Positions 34,693 to 48,800 of a stretch of 64,000 nucleotides of DNA are shown piece after piece; the stretch's first letter is position 1; each line of letters opens with the position of its first letter. The notes beneath the pieces are model-generated. The model worked only from the letters and a program-made list of their open reading frames with translations. It did not search any database and was not told the DNA's origin. The translations under genes were made by a program, and so were the position numbers. The stretch is from Allodiplogaster sudhausi. Lineage: Eukaryota; Nematoda; Chromadorea; Rhabditida; Diplogasteridae. The DNA lies in the NCBI GenBank assembly GCA_945643635.1, contig CALZFC010000133.1:1-64000 (forward strand). Direction: 5' to 3'.

Positions 34693-36835
34693 GTGAGGAA
34701 ATGACGACGGTCAGAGAAGAAGAAAATCAATAAAATAAAAAAAATTTCGAAAAAAATTTGCTTGAATACAGTTGATTGTACAAAAAAGCCACTTCGTTAA
34801 AGGCAACGCATTTTTCACTACTTAAGCTATTACAATAATTACTCTATGTATGTCGTAACAGTTCAGCAAAGTAACGAATTTAAATTGAAAAATCTACACA
34901 CAGAATAAATATCTGTTAACTAGGTGGGCGGAGTTAGCAAAGGAGCTCGCCCAATCCGTTAACACGAAATCCGTTTTCAAAATTTCAGCTTGATCAGGGA
35001 ATTGAAATATTGAGAGAGCCAACACGTGCTCCGCCTCCAATATAACTGTCGGTGGATGGCAAGAAAGAAGAAGTAGAGAATAATGCATATTAATGAATAG
35101 TACCAGTTCGATTATCTATAAAGCACTGATATCAATAATGAATTCAAGATTGCTCCATAGATAGAGCTCAGTAAACGTGTTTTCCAGAACACTTCAAAGG
35201 TATTCAGTTCGGTTCCCTGATCTTTCTTCAAATGATTATTATTCCTAAGCTTCTGATCCGTGAGCTTGTTCTACCTTTTTATTCCAAGGGGAAACAGCGA
35301 TTTTATCACTTATATTGTAAACTATATTTCATTTATACATTTAAAATTCAAAACAATATTGAAAAATTATATAAGGAACTTTTTTTTTGTATCAATCAAG
35401 AGGCTTGCCTTGTTTGTTGGCATGGAGAGGTGAGCTTCCGTATTAAGTTCCAAATGTGTGGACCTGACAATGTGGTCATTAATAAAGAAGCGAAGCACAA
35501 CATTGTATTTTTCTTTTATATATTTGTGCTGCCACACTGAAATATATATTTAATGTCCGATAAATAAATAAATAAATTGTGACACTAACGTAGCGAACTT
35601 TTGATCTGGTATTCCGGGTAAAAACGTGTGAATGAAATAGATTCAAAGCTGATGAAAATCTTATGACCATCTTTCTAGGAAGCATATCAAATTGTCAGCA
35701 TACGTTTGAATTAAGCAGAGTTGTTATCATCTGCCCGCAGTGCTATTAGAAGGGCTTGCGTGATAAGAAAGTGAATGCTTCCATGATATAAATGTTTTCC
35801 CATTTCCATGCCTCTTTCATGATCTCTCTGTATCTCTCTGTCCCTCCTTTTTCATTGATTTCAGCTAGAACAAAGCATTTCCAAGACGAATAGTGTACAA
35901 AAGAGTGGCCGGCTTCCTTTTTCCTCACAATAAACTATTGGGTGGGAGGAGCGCAAGCTAAGATGATCCTGGAGTAGATTGGAAATTGGCAAAGGTAGTG
36001 AGTCAACCGCCAAAGAGAGTGCCAGAAGTCAGAGAATTTATTTTATACGCGAAAACATTGCATTAGACAAGTATTCAATCGAGTTAATACTGTTGAAAGG
36101 TTGTTTGAGTAATTCGCGATCCACACATTTATATCGTTTATAAGCAAGTGATATAGTGTGTTAATTGTGTGTGTCTCAACAGCTTGTATCTTATCACTTC
36201 ATAAAATTCGCTTCTAGATTTGTCGCGCCTATTTCTGTTTCCGATATAATAAAACTTGTTGAATTTATACTACTTCTGTCATTATTTCCAAAAAGTATTG
36301 CATGCTGAGTTTTCTTTCATAATCTCTCTTTCCTCTATCTCCACTCTAATCCTTTCCTCGGCACGCTTGAAATGGTAAAAAGAGATCGAGCGATTCCGTT
36401 GATCGATTTGTGTATGCGACAGAACGGAGCGGATTTTGATGCTGAAGCAGGTGAGGGTTTTTATTTATATTAAAGAATTTTAATGATCTAATAATATTCC
36501 GATGAAATAAATTCATTTTTCAGCATTGCTGTGACTTTTCAACATAAAAAAAGCTTTGATACAAGCTGATTCAAAATTGCGGCTTCCGTCTGTAAAAACA
36601 AAGTTCCATTTTGATAGTTTTCGTCCACTCATCCATTAAACGAGCGATTGTGGACTCTTCGAGTGATTATAAAATAGATCAGTGACCAGGCAGAGACGAG
36701 AGATAGAGGGATACCAGAGAAGCAGAGAGCATGGCAGAGACGAAAAAAGATACCAGAGAAGCAAAGAGCGTAAGCAATCTCTCCCAAAACTGGCGTGACT
36801 ATCGATAAGAATCGACCGCCTTTTCAGGAAATAGA
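34693..36835. other. Intergenic, little recognised
   Basis: No supported gene. A possible short exon at 36372-36450 (MVKRDRAIPLIDLCMRQNGA, GTGAGG donor) meets a stop soon after the next acceptor and is not called. Near 36680-36770 a stretch containing ATACCAGAGAAGCA is repeated twice. Confidence 0.45.
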
Positions 36836-39800
36836 ATGAACATGGATCAAATCGGTAGGAAGAACGTCTACTCTCCCTTGATGTCAACAGTGCCGGATTC
36901 CATCGCTTCTCATCAAGCAAAAGTATCCGGCGTCCTTCCCACTTCTCGATCATGCGATGATGCCAGAAAAACCAAAATTATGAAAGATTTACGTAAGGTA
37001 TGTACATACATATCTACGAGCCTTTTTTGTTTTGCTGTATTGTTTCTAGCTTTCTCGACTGTTATAGTCGCTTATTTCTTTCTGAAAGGAGCATTAGCAC
37101 CCAAAACTCCTGCATGGAAAGACCTGTAGAAAACTGCCGCGATACTGCAATGCACTTCGCTTTTTTTTACATACATACACACGGACTCGTAAAAACCTTT
37201 CTAAAAAATTTTTTTATGGCCATTTTTTTCTTTGATCTTCCGATATTTCCTCGGGAATATTCGCAGAATGTCATTCGCAGAACGCAAGATAAGATGTTTA
37301 AAAAAAATTTATTACCGCCTATAGGCCATTGGTGAATATCCTGGAGTTAACTTTCTGCAAAACATACAAAGAACAGAAATATAATGTATCGCACCAAAAT
37401 TACCATGATACAGGCAAAGTTTTTGAATGCAAATTTGTACTTTTGAATCTTTCAACTTAAGACATGAAAAAATGTGTTCTATGATACTTTAATTATCTAA
37501 AAATGGCTGGACATAGTGTCGTTTTAATAAAAATACCATTGTTAGGCCGCGACAAACGGTGACGTGGATGCAGTGAAGAGGATCATCGCTGAGGAACCTC
37601 TCGCTGTCCACTTCCGCGAAATTACGGAAAATAAGAATGTAAGATGAGGACAACATTTTACATTCTTATTTGTTCAGATATTTATGCATGTATTTACATA
37701 TATACATTCATATCAGCTCGGGGAACCGATCAAAAAGGTGGTTTAACGGATTTTTTTTTAATTTACATATATACATTCATTCATTCATACCAGCTCGGAG
37801 AACCAATCAGAAAACTGATTTAATGGATCTTTTTTAATGTATGTATATATAATAATTATAGATCTCGATGACAGCACTTCACTACGCGTGTCGCTACATG
37901 CACAAGGAAGTTGTGGAGACTCTTCTGAAGGCAGGAGCGGATCCGAATGCGATGGATATAAGGGACGTCCGGCCTCTTCACTACGCCGCGAGATTCAGCG
38001 AAGGTCTAGACCAGCCAAAACAGATTGAAATCACTAACAAACATCTAAATGAGTGATCCACCTTTTAATTGAACCGAAGCGAAAGTAATACGCACGAAGA
38101 AGAAATATGAAATGGCTAAACGATAAAATCCAAGAGTATGAGGAGGAAGCGAAGGCGAACACACACGACATCATCACTCTTCTCTGCGATCACAACGCGT
38201 ACGACTACCTTTTGACTTTCACTTGACTACCAAGCTACATATTTCTTTCATGTATTACTAAATGTTATAGACTGTGAAATCACGGTTCTTTCTACCCAAT
38301 CTGCAAATTTGAATTTGAATAAGTAACGAACAACTTAATTATAGAGAAGTTAATGCAAAAGGCGGATACGTCAAACGGACTCCCTTGCATATTGCTGCAA
38401 TGACGGGAAACTCGGAAGGCACGACCACACTTTTGGAGAATGGCGCAGATTGCAAGGTTTGGAGCTGCTGATCTTTGTTCTCCCATCAGATAGTACTTTT
38501 GTGTTACTCTTTATTCACTTTGTCCAGATCCAGATCCTCACTCCTTTCCAGCTCGTGGACGAGGATGGTGCGAGTCCCTTAATGCTTGCTTGTCTCTACG
38601 GGACCATTGATGTCATTCGAATTCTGTTTGACCGCAGCGATCGAAATACTGTTGACAAGCATGGGTGTCGACTTGTCTTCAATTCCGTTTTCTTTCAGGA
38701 AGTGTAAATAAAGTGTCCCTTTTACCAAGTGAGGAAATTTGAGGAACACTCCACTCCATTTCGCTGCAAGAAGTGGCCACGGCTGTGTCATCGAGGAGTT
38801 CTTCGAAAAAAGTTATTCTCATATTTTGCTCGAGTATTCTTAGTTGCGCAAAGAAGAATTTCTGTAAATTTTTTGCATAACTTAACAGTGGCACCTTCAG
38901 CACGCGAGGAGGCAATGGAGATGCTTGTGAGGGAGAACAATGAGGAGAAGACGCCGCTGGAGTTGGCGGTGGAGAACGACCACGCCGATGTCATCCATCT
39001 CATATTCCAGCACGTGCCTCATCACACCCTCTGGAAAGAGTGCGTCATCCTTTCATCTCTCTTTCTCTCCTTCCACTTCCAATTGTGCTTCTTATTTCGA
39101 AATTTTACGGACAAATGGGATATTATTATGCTAATGTGCATTAATTATTCCCTCCCTTAAAAATATTTTTCCAAGTATTTTTGGGCATTAAAAGTATAAT
39201 TGTGGGCAGGTGGCTCAGCGCCAAGTGGCTGGAGCTAGCACGCAAGGATCCCGAGTTCGATCCCGCCCGGGGGCGACCACCCCTGCTACCCTCCGGGGAT
39301 GGCGCAAGTGGAAGTAGCATGCTACGAAGAGTACTGCCCCTGGAGTATGGGTTGGCTCCCCAGGGAAAGCGCCAAATTGGAAACCGTCACTGGTGACCTC
39401 CGGCAGGCCCAGCCTTGATTCCGGCAAACTTTGTACCCTTTGTACAAGTATAATTTGTGAACGCAAATTGACATACAAATAATAGGAGTAATAGTAATTT
39501 GCCTAGAAGCGAGCGCCCTCTCCTTCGCGTCGCCGCGGAGAGAGGTTGCCTGGAAGTGGTGAAGTGCCTGGTGGAGAGTGCCAAAGAGGACGTGACCTCT
39601 GAGACGGACGACGGAGTTCTGCTGGCACTTCACGAGGCTGCCAAGCGTAATAATGTCCATGTCATCAAATATCTTCTCGACCACAATGTAAGTTCGTAGT
39701 GCCAGGTGGAAACTGTTGACAATGGAGCAAAATAAATTTTAAATTAATATATCCATTTTATTATAAAGGCAGATATGTATGGTAGATAAGATATTCTAAG

Positions 39801-42800
39801 GCAGCGCTGCTGGAGAGGAAGGACAGCAGTGGAAAGACGGCGTTGCTTGTGGCAGCCGGGTCGAATGCCCTGGATGCGATTAAGGTGCTGGTGAAGAAGC
39901 GGCCCCGTATTCATGTCGTCAACCAAGAGGGCAAGAATATCCTCCATCTAGCGGCCGAGTTTGACGCAGTCCAAGTCATTCATGTTAGTGGAGCATTTCT
40001 TTATTCTCTTCCGTACAATTATCAGTTTTTAAGACTCGTTCTATGAATCGTCTGCTCTTTATCGTAAAAGCTGCAAGATAGAGCGAACGGCAGATGTTGA
40101 GATTGTTACGATAGACAGTCTGAAGAATGATCCCCTTGATTGAGTTCGTGATGGAGTATCTTGGAAAGCTGGACGAGAAATCTGCATGTAAAAAGGGTAA
40201 AGAGAGGCATTCGGGCATCTCTCCTAGGAAGCAGAAACTTATGAACCATGCCGACCAGAATGGCATGACTCCCCTGCACGTCGCCTGCTCCAACGGATAT
40301 CTCAATACTGTCCGGGTCAGCCGTAGTATCCTTGTAATAATTATTCTACATTGAAATATTTATTTTTTTTTACGAAAAAAAAACGAAAAAGATCAAGCCG
40401 TGTTTATTCCTAACAGAGAGCTTTTTTTAAATTAAGATGCTAAAAAGATACGGAGCAAATCTAAATCCCAGAGACAATCGCAAGAACAATCTACTCCATC
40501 TTGCGGCTGCGGAAGGTCCCTAAATCTTCTTTTTTTTCTGCTTCAACAAAATGAGTTCGGGAAAATCATTGAAAGAGTTTCTCTTCCCGAAGGCCGAGTA
40601 GAAGTCGTCAGACAGTTGCTCGAGTGGGAGGAGAAGCTCGCGCTGGCCAAGAACGACCACGGCAACAGTCCACTCCACTACGCCGCTGATAGAGGTCAGT
40701 CGCTTTCTCTCTCTCTTTTTCTCGTTCTTTCTTTCTCGACCAGTCTTTGTTTGAGTTTTATTCTAACAAAATCACTGTATTACCACTGGTGACGTTATCT
40801 CTTCCATATATTATGGACTGTTATTCATTTATTATAGGATTATTTGCAAAGTTTTTGGTGTGCAATTATAGCACGAGTTCTCACGATAGTATCAATATGT
40901 ACTATTTATTGCGCAGCACCATGGCGTCTGCAAGCTCTGTGAATCTAACTACTCTTAAGGGGTCTGGATAACGCTTTGAGAAGGAGAGCAGTAGACTCTA
41001 CACGGGATCACAAATAGACATATGTATGTATCAAAATGCCGCTCCTATCTTATTGTGTTATCAAATTTAATTATTTAAAAAAATTTATAACATTCATCGA
41101 ATTGGGATGAAACTAAATTAACAATAGCACCATGTTCGCAGTTAACTTGTTTAAGACAATACTGCAAAGCTGATGCATTTTGTGAATTACAGGCCAACCC
41201 GACGTGGCATCTCTTCTGTGCGACACCAACGGGGCAAATTTGATGGCAAAGAACAAGGATCACAAGACACCATCGCAGATCGCATGCTACGAGGGACATC
41301 TCTCCGTCCTGCAGATTCTCGTCCAGAAGGGGGCTTCCGCCAACGAGTACTACAAGAAGAAGTATAGAAGGCAGTTGAATCATAACTGGAAGAGTCATGT
41401 GAGGAGGCGACTGATCGTGAGGGAGAATCAAGTGAAAATGAAATACATCAAAGCAGACACTATACCTTTGTAATGAAAATAAGTGACTTGTTTTATTTTT
41501 TAAAACATTATCCTCCTTTCTGATAACATTTAAAGGAAAACTAAACATTAAATAAGGGCAATAAGAGTAGCGGACGAGCGGAAAGATCTTCTCCTTTTTA
41601 CTCTGCAGGCTCCCGACTCTACTTCACATTGCCGTTTCCCGAGGTCACGACGCTATTGTCAAGTTCCTTGTCTCTTTGCCCAATGTGAGAATAGCCAGAA
41701 GGGACAACAAAGGACGAACTCCCCTCGACATCGCCCTCGAAAAGAAATTCCAGTTTGCATCTTCCTCAATATATTTAAAGAACGTATTTACAAACTTGCA
41801 AGTATGTACATATGTACGTTGGTTGTATTTTGATTAGTCCAATCGGCGTGTGAAAGAAGCAATCTGAGTGTCTTTCTTGCGCAGATCAATGGCGCATGAG
41901 TTGTTGAAGCACCCGGACTGGAAGGAACTCATGGTCTCCTCCGGACGGACTCCCCCTCTCATTTCTGCAAGGGACACTCCGATGAGAAGGCTCATCAAGA
42001 CCTTCCCCGAAATCGCCAAGGAAGCCTTCGACAAATGCATCACGTATTCAAGCATTTCAATCGTTTATTTCCATGCATTATGCAATTCGTTTTGGAGGAT
42101 GTGGATGGTGAAAAAAAATTTCTTTACTTATGAAGGTGTATCTTTAAAAAAGCTTTCATTATTCACTCACAAGAGAAGCCTTTCGGCGGGGTCTGGCAAA
42201 CCTCTACATACTATACATCATTCGAAAGCTCTCAACGAGCTGGTAACGTTTTTGATGTTTCTAGCTGTTAAAGAGAGCATTGGAAACGCCGAGGTACAAT
42301 CGTACCGGCGCCTAGAAAGGCCTGGCCTGGTCGAGGCCTCTTCCAGACCGAGCGCCTGCAGACGCCCAAAGTTGAGAAATCGAACGGAATTTTTTTATAC
42401 GGAACGTAACCGAGTTGCTATTACATAAACACAAGATGCAGGTAGAAATAATACATCCGCAGCCCTTTAAAGCAACAACAGGAACATTTTTGTGACAGAT
42501 TAAGTTTTTTTGAAAAAATGAACATTTTACAGCGAAATATAATAAGTCAACTATTTTTTTTCAATTTAAAAACGACTTGAAAAAGAGTAATTAGTGGCTT
42601 AAAACCCAAAAATCTCTTAAGACAAATGTTTTTCTCCATACAAAACAGGCCATTTTTCACCAAAGGGACCCCCCTCCTTTGGTGAAAAATGGCCAAAAAA
42701 AATTTTTCACAACAGTCATCAGAAATAAAGTTATTAAGTATTTTATGGCCTATTGTTTTATGGCCTAACATTAGTTTTAGAGTCCATAAAGCTTGCACAT

Positions 42801-45800
42801 ATCGTGCAAATGTTAATTTTAGTGTATTTTTCCTGCACTTTCGGCAAAAAAGAATCTCTTTAGCAGCTAAAAACATCAAAAACGTTACTAGCTCATCGAG
42901 AGCTTTCGAATGATGTATAGTATGTAGAGGTTTGCCATACCCCGCCGAAAGACTTCCCTTGTCAGATAGAAGAACGGGTATTCCAAAGCTACATATATGA
43001 CGGTGCCAACTAAAAAATCCGCGTTTTTTGAGTTTTGACCTGTTTTGTGAGATTTTTGCAGCGTCTGCAAAAATATACATGTACTAAACTGCATATTTTT
43101 TTGTTCGACTTTATACGCGTACAAACGTGAGCAAATAAAAATGCGCATAAATATACGCGTACAAACGTTCACAGAAATCACTCTGAAATATGAGCACGTA
43201 TATACGCGTACAATAGTGTGCAAAAAAAATTGAGCAGGAAAATACATGTACATAAATGCTCAAGAATTTTGGTCAGGAAAGTACGCGTACAAAAGTGCTC
43301 AGTATTTTTGCACAAAAAAATACGCGTACAAAAGTGCTCAAAATGTTTGCACAAAAAAGTACGCGTATAAAAGTGCTCAAAATTTTTGCACAAAAAAGTA
43401 CGCGTACAAAAGTGCTCAACATTTTTGCGCACAAAACTTCGTGTACAAAAGTGCAAGAAATTTTGGGTCAAAAAGAACGCGTATAAAAGTGCTCAAAAGT
43501 TTGTGGGAGGACCCAGCTGCTACTTTTTAACGACCTAGAATGAAAAATGACGCCAAAAACATACTTTGAAAATAGAATTCACATTAATAGAAACGGAAGC
43601 ACCTGACAATTCATTAAATATATTAGCAGATTAACTGACGAATGGTACGTGAGGTAATAGTAAAAATAAATAAGTGCAAGATAAATATATGAATGAGTCC
43701 ATCTCGGGCCATCGATCACACATTCTATTACATCCATTCGCGAGGGGGCCTGGCCCTGCCAAGCTCGCTGTTCGCAGGGTTGCGAAGCAGCCACTTGGAG
43801 ACAATGGAAGAGAAGACGAGCCGACATGCTTACGACGAGAGGGCGCTCGTCATCTTCGAGGAGAGCGATTCAATTGTAGAAGACAAAGTCCTCAGTGCCG
43901 AGGCCAGCTTCAAAATCATATTCTTGCTTCATGTTCAATCAAAACTCGTGAAATTTCAAAGTATTTCAGTGATCACAACATCAATATTCATCCACTATAC
44001 TGGTTTAAACAATATTTACTGTCCTTTCATCTTGTCCAAAACGAGGAAAAAAGACGAAACTAAGAGATTTGAAAGAAATATCCCGGAAAAAAAACATAAA
44101 ATGAAAAAAGCACCTTGAGCTTAGCAACTGTGACATCGGGCGACGTCTCAACTCACGCGCATCCGCCATCAACCGACATGATGAAAATCAGCATAACTTC
44201 CTTGCTGCGAATACCTCTGCAAGATGGAGAAAGATAACAAAAAAGCTGCTAGCAATTGTACTTCAATAGCAAAAGCATAGAAGACAACCTTGGATGTTTC
44301 GTCATCCAAATGAAAGCAAAAACAAACAGAAATTGAGTTCCAGGGGCTAAATTTGAGCGTCATTTCAATGAATAGCGCAATCGCTGTAAATTGTAATGTG
44401 AAAAGGAGCAAGAAGTCTACACACAACAAAACGTGAAAGATAAAATAAATGAAGTCATCTATCTCGCCCCGAACGCGAATTGAAGAAATATGTTTTCGAA
44501 ACTACGCGTTGCCGCACGCAAAAATAAGCACGCTGCTGCGCACTTTTCATGCTTAGGAAAAAGCGCCGCAAACTTGCGAAAAGTGCGCAGCAGCGTGCTT
44601 ATTTTTGCGTGCGGCAACGCGTAGTTTCGAAAACATATTTCTTCAATTCGCGTTCGGGGCGAGATAGATGACTTCATTTATTTCATTTATTTTGTGTGTA
44701 GACTTCTTGCTCCTTTTCACATTACAATTTACAGCGATTGCGTTATTCATTGAAATGACGCTCAAATTTAGCCCCTGGAACTCAATTTCTGTTTGTTTTC
44801 GCTTTCATTTGGATGACGAAACATCCAAGGTTGTCTTCTATGCTTTTGCTATTGAAGTACATTTGCTAGCAGCTTTTTTGTCATCTTTCTCCGTCTTGCA
44901 GAGGTATTCGCAGCAAAGAAGTTATGCTGATTTTCATCATGTCGGTTGATGGCGGATGCGCGTGAGTTGAGACGTCGCCCGATGTCACAGTTGCTAAGCT
45001 CAAGGTGCTTTTTCATTTTATGTTTTTTTCCGGGATATTTCTTTCAAATCTCTTAGTTTCGTCTTTTTTCCTCGTTTTGGACAAGATGAAAGGACAGTAA
45101 ATATTGTTTAAACCAGTATAGTGGATGAATATTGATGTTGTGATCACTGAAATACTTTGAAATTTCACGAGTTTTGATTGAACATGAAGCAAGAATATGA
45201 TTTTGAGGCTGGCCTCGGCACTGAGGACTTTGTCTTCTACAATTGAATCGCTCTCCTCGAAGATGACGAGCGCCCTCTCGTCGTAAGAATGTCGGCTCGT
45301 CTTCTCTTCCATTGTCTCCAAGTGGCTGCTTCGCAACCCTGCGAACAGCGAGCTTGGCAGGGCCAGGCCCCCTCGCGAATGGATGTAATAGAATGTGTGA
45401 TCGATGGCAAGAGATGGACTCATTCATATATTTATCTTGCACTTATTTATTTTTACTATTACCTCACGTAGCATTCGTCAGTTAATCTGCTAATATATTT
45501 AATGAATTGTCAGGTGCTTCCGTTTCTATTAATGTGAATTCTATTTTCAAAGTATGTTTTTGGCGCCATTTTTCATTCTAGCTCGTTAAAAAGTAGCAGC
45601 TGGGTCCTCCCCCAAACTTTTGAGCACTTTTATACGCGTCCTTTTTACCCAAAATTTCTTGCACTTTTGTACACGTGGTTTTGTGCGCAAAAATTTTGAG
45701 CACTTTTGTACGCGTACTTTTTTGTGCAAAAATACTGAGCACTTTTGTACGCGTATTTTTTTTCTCAAAAACTCGTAGCACTTTTGTACATGTATTTTCG

Positions 45801-48800
45801 TTCTCATATTTTCTGCACATTTTTGTACGCGTATATTTTTGTCTAGTTTTATGGTCTGTTTTGAGCTCTTTTATACACGTACATTTGTGCTCATATTTCG
45901 CTCCAATTTTTGCATACTTTTATACGCGTATAAAGTTGATCAAAAAAACTGCAATTTAATACATGTATATTTTTGCAGACGCTGCAAAAATCCCACAAAA
46001 CCGGTCAAAACTCAGAAAACGCTGATTTTTTTAGTTGGCACCGTCATATATGTACGTATTTGGTGCAATGAGAAAAATTTCAGCGAACAATACGGAGAAG
46101 AAGAAAAAGGAAAAAAAGAAGAAAAAGACGAAGAAGTGGAAGAAGAAGAAGATGATGATGATGAGAAAGAAGAAAAAGGAGACGAAGAAGAAGCTATTGC
46201 ACCAAACAGATACAGCGAGAAAAATGTCCTCCTAAGAAACGCTCCTGAATCGTACTATGATTATGACTTCCGTTATCTAGATGACACATGGATGGTCATT
46301 TCAGAGGACGGAAAAGGTATGGAAAGACTATCACTTAGATCTTCCTAAGATATAGAAAAGTGTCCGATCTTTGATATAATTCACGACGAGGACCCCTACA
46401 AGAAGTACGATCTTCGCTCGAATACGCGACCATACTCTAAAAACAGTTATATGATCTACAACAACCATCCCCTGCGGCTGCTGGTCACGCGACTTTCTTT
46501 CTTCTTCTTTTTCTTCTTTTACTCTTATTCTTCTTCTTGTTTTCCTTGCAACGACAAAAGAAGCTGTTGAAGAGGCGTTCCAAACGAGAACTAAAGTGAT
46601 GAAATTGCAGGTGAGCTCAGACTGCGAATACCTCCTCACTCATCCACTCGTCCGCGGGCTTCTCAGTCATAAGTGGAACACGCTCGGAAAATATTTCTAC
46701 TTCTCTTGTAAGCGCATTTTATTGTTAGTAGATATTGGGAACAATGATTTGAATTATGTAATTATTATAACCATATAGAGAAAGTGATGAAGTTCATATG
46801 TTCGTTCCTATTTAGCGTTGATCATGTACTGTCTGTTTCTGTTTTTCTTCTCCTCTTACGTCATGACTATCTCTGCTCCATATAATGCCTTTGAAGGGAA
46901 GAATGAAGATGGCGCTTGTGATCGCATTGTCAGTTTTCCCTCTTTTTCCTACCATTGATGATAAATTGACATAATTAAGGAGCATCGACCATCGTCTGTC
47001 TTCATAATTTGGGGCTTGGGAGTGCGCATTCTCGTGTGTCTTCATCTTCTAAAAGAGGTGTCGTACATACTGAAATAGACTGAAAAAGTGAAGCGAAAAC
47101 AACGAAAGAATTAAAGAGAAATAGGCAGATTGTACAGGGAAAAGGAAACCTTAAATGGAAGTCACTTATAGTGCGCCCAATTCCATACGCGCTTCTTTTC
47201 GTACTTCACCATCGAGAATCTCTTGGAAATATTTATCTATGTCTCTGCTTACGTCGTTGTCCTCGACTTGGATGACTGCGCAAAGCGGACTGGCATTCGA
47301 CAGGTCAGCTACCCTCTTTACTATCGTCATCACCCTCTCCTTCACAGGATTGGCAATGGAATCTCGCTGCGCTCTCTGCCTTCCTGCAGTGGATGAACCT
47401 TGTGATGTTCGTGCGGAAGCTGCCTCGCTTCGGTATCTACGTTATGATGCTTGTGGACATCGTTAAGACGTTCTTTAGCTTCTTCCTCATCTTCGCTCTT
47501 TTCGTCTTCGCCTTCTCCATCACTTTCTGCATTATATTCCAGAATCGAGTTCGTCTTAATTCCTATTGTTGCGCGCCAATTGTGTCCAAATATTTGATTG
47601 AATTCATTCTCTGACACTCATTGTCAGCAACTTTGATAAGTTATCAATTTTTAAAGGAAGATGAGAAATTCTGCCAACTTTTCAGCCCGAGTTCTCGACC
47701 TTGTTTTCTTCCATGTTGAAGACGACTGTCATGATGATCGGAGAGTTAGATTACACCGGAATCTTTCATGGAAACGCTGACAACCACCAAGAGAGAGTGA
47801 GACCTTCCCTTACTTGCACACCATTAAAGATCTTTTTTTTTCATATATATGTACATGCTAATGTTATCATTCAATGTGACGAAGATTCAACTTAACCAGA
47901 CATACATGAATGATATCGCCCGGCCGCTCTTTCTTGTCTTCGCAATTCTCATGACCATTCTTCTCATGAATCTCCTGGTTGGTCATTTGTTTTCTCCTTT
48001 TTTCCTCATTCTCTTTTCTTTTCTTCATTTTTCGACCAGTCTTGTTTATTCTCTCTGTCTTTTAATCCCACTCATTCTTTTAATCCAGAAACTCGCAATG
48101 ATTTTGACCACTTGCAATGGCAAGCAACACATTTCGCAAACCTCTCGTACTATATGATCGGCCATTTCGTGCTAGGAGTTAGAGACTTTCAGTACACTGA
48201 ATAATTAGCATATGATTTTATTAATGTGAATCTATTCGCATCTGCCGAAGACTTACTTCGAGAAAGTTTTAACAATTTTGTTTTTCTACTTGATACAACT
48301 TTAAAAGCTCGCAAAATATGACTGTGCTAAATTTTTTACTGTAGCTGTTAGACACCTTCCAATTTCACACGCTCCCTTACAATATAAAAGGCCAAAAATT
48401 TGAGGGCACATGTTCAAAATGGTTCTAATGTGCAACTGCAGAATCATTCAATGCATGGTTCCTTTAAAGCAGGGTACCTATTACTTTCCACTTCAGACCG
48501 GTCTGGCTGTTGATGACATCAAATCCATTCAGGAGAAGTCTGAAATTAAGCGGCTCGCAATGCAGGTTGAATTCAATTCGTCGTTCTCTGGTCAGGGGAT
48601 AAATAATAAAAATTAAAGTTAGAACAAAAGTTAATAGAAAAGTTTTCTAAGAAAAAAATTAATTTTGGGAATAAATCATAAAAAATTATACGTATGTATA
48701 TGCCTTCATCCACTGAATATTTTTCATTAATATGTGCATTTTAAATACTTTGTCGTTTTACAGGTTGACCTGGTGCTATATATCGAATCGATGACGCCAA

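Larger units (their letters stand above)
42990..46054. mobile_element. ~3.06-kb palindromic fold-back element 2 in trpa-1 intron
   Basis: The left arm 42990-44548 and right arm 44578-46054 are near-perfect reverse complements around a 29-base centre. The ends are TACATATATGACGGTGCCAA and its complement, with TA at each outer edge, which would suit a TA target but is also part of the palindrome. Each arm carries a block of ~39-40-bp tandem repeats with TACGCGTACAAAAGTGCTCA and a unique section with an open frame (MEEKTSRHAYDERALVIFEE in the left arm, MEEKTSRHSYDERALVIFEE in the right). The arms differ by about 80 bp in length, mainly in repeat number. Inserted only ~20 bp before the acceptor of the charged trpa-1 exon. 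Confidence 0.9.

Noticed and set aside
36372..36450. Short exon MVKRDRAIPLIDLCMRQNGA as first exon of trpa-1
   Set aside because: Splicing to the next visible acceptor gives a stop after a few codons, and no phase match to 36836 was found.
39205..39280. Functional tRNA gene
   Set aside because: Box A and B are visible but the stems are poor, and the sequence continues into a SINE body with flanking direct repeats.
43693..44118. 141-aa frame in the fold-back arm as a gene
   Set aside because: Mirrored in the other arm with shared substitutions only, inside a repeat element. Kept as part of the element because coding use is not shown.
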